In this document: in pieces, positions 63,775 to 64,000 of the stretch | How positions within the stretch are numbered: position 1 is the first letter of the stretch | Layout of the letters: each line of letters starts with the position of its first letter | Source of the DNA: Bacillus sp. FJAT-28004 | GTDB taxonomy: Bacteria; Bacillota; Bacilli; Paenibacillales; Paenibacillaceae | NCBI RefSeq assembly: GCF_001280845.1 | Contig: NZ_LGHP01000001.1 | Location: forward strand, 1,450,435 to 1,514,434 | DNA: 64,000 nt | Direction: 5' to 3' | Position numbers and translations under genes: made by a program | The notes under the pieces: model-generated | What the model was told of the DNA's origin: nothing | Seen by the model: only the letters and a program-made list of their open reading frames with translations | Database searches by the model: none

Positions 63775-64000
63775 ATGAAGAGACTCTGCAAGATAATGTG
63801 TACGGTTATGGCAATTATATTATTCATAATGGGGTGCAGCATGGAAAATAAAAAAGAAGCTCCACAGCAAAAAAATGGCTGGAAGCTCGTGTGGAACGAT
63901 GAGTTTAATGGCAAAGAAATCGATCTGTCCAAGTGGAAGCATGTAACCGGAGGATCAGGCTTTGGGAATAATGAGGATCAATTTTATACGGAGGATGCTG
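63775..64000 (+). CDS. GH16 glucanase-like lipoprotein (partial, runs off right edge)
   Basis: 75 codons are visible. Lipobox IMGC, Cys21, so it is anchored outside the membrane. From residue 36 it reads KLVWNDEFNGKEIDLSKW, then a Gly-rich stretch with GFGNNEDQFYT, which is the N-terminal signature of GH16 beta-1,3-glucanases (laminarinase type). The catalytic ExDxxE motif lies outside the window. Its placement at the end of the operon points to beta-glucan as the substrate. ATG follows AGGAGGAGCTCGA. Confidence 0.87.
   Translation, partial: MKRLCKIMCTVMAIILFIMGCSMENKKEAPQQKNGWKLVWNDEFNGKEIDLSKWKHVTGGSGFGNNEDQFYTEDA

Overview
The window looks like chromosome of a spore-forming, low-to-mid GC Gram-positive of the Paenibacillus kind. 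The evidence is Shine-Dalgarno sequences of the AGGAGG type in front of nearly every gene, a CotD-like spore coat protein, an SLH-domain surface protein, the yhbD-yhbE-yhbF operon, YesM/YesN two-component systems, and several CUT1-type sugar ABC importers without their own ATPase. I see no tRNA, rRNA, CRISPR array, insertion sequence or phage module.

Layout. (1) 1-8.1 kb: a minus-strand sugar importer (lipoprotein binding protein, two permeases; the second runs off the left edge), divergent from a plus-strand set of YesM-type kinase, a binding protein without lipobox cysteine, and a YesN-type regulator. (2) 8.1-25 kb: ordinary single genes: stress SDR, PaxB/Pyr4-like membrane protein, three short metabolic or regulatory units, a MerR/alcohol dehydrogenase pair, spore coat gene, ankyrin proteins, SLH protein, a nucleotidyltransferase/UvrA-like pair and an MFS permease. 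At least three gene remnants (DinB, aldo/keto reductase, MFS) lie between 12 and 15.5 kb. (3) 25-43 kb: a mannoside-use locus. An AraC regulator, a mannose-6-phosphate isomerase-like protein and a ROK sugar kinase run leftward. A YesN regulator, an exported GH38 alpha-mannosidase, binding protein and two permeases, YesM kinase and a cytoplasmic GH38 mannosidase run rightward. Together these can cut mannosides outside the cell, import the pieces, finish hydrolysis inside, phosphorylate mannose and isomerise it to fructose-6-phosphate. (4) 43-50 kb: GNAT, DUF3221 lipoprotein, ankyrin protein, yhbDEF, Crp/Fnr regulator, HEAT-repeat protein and a PPOX flavoprotein. (5) 50-64 kb: a LacI regulator and a long operon with two binding proteins (one a 990-residue fusion), two separate permease pairs, an NHL-propeller/TPR/Yip1-like membrane protein, a large DUF5696-type membrane-anchored protein and, at the right edge, a GH16 glucanase lipoprotein. 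This suggests beta-glucan (laminarin-like) use.

The most notable signals are these. Three promoters in the mannoside locus share an upstream element placed exactly 47 bases before a TACRAT -10 box, which is a candidate YesN binding site. The GH16-linked operon has an unusual double-importer layout with two large membrane proteins of unknown role. Large hairpins follow the binding-protein gene in all three importer loci. A duplicated MerR-type promoter (19-base spacer) surrounds an aldo/keto reductase remnant. All functional calls come from reading motifs and gene order; no database search was possible.
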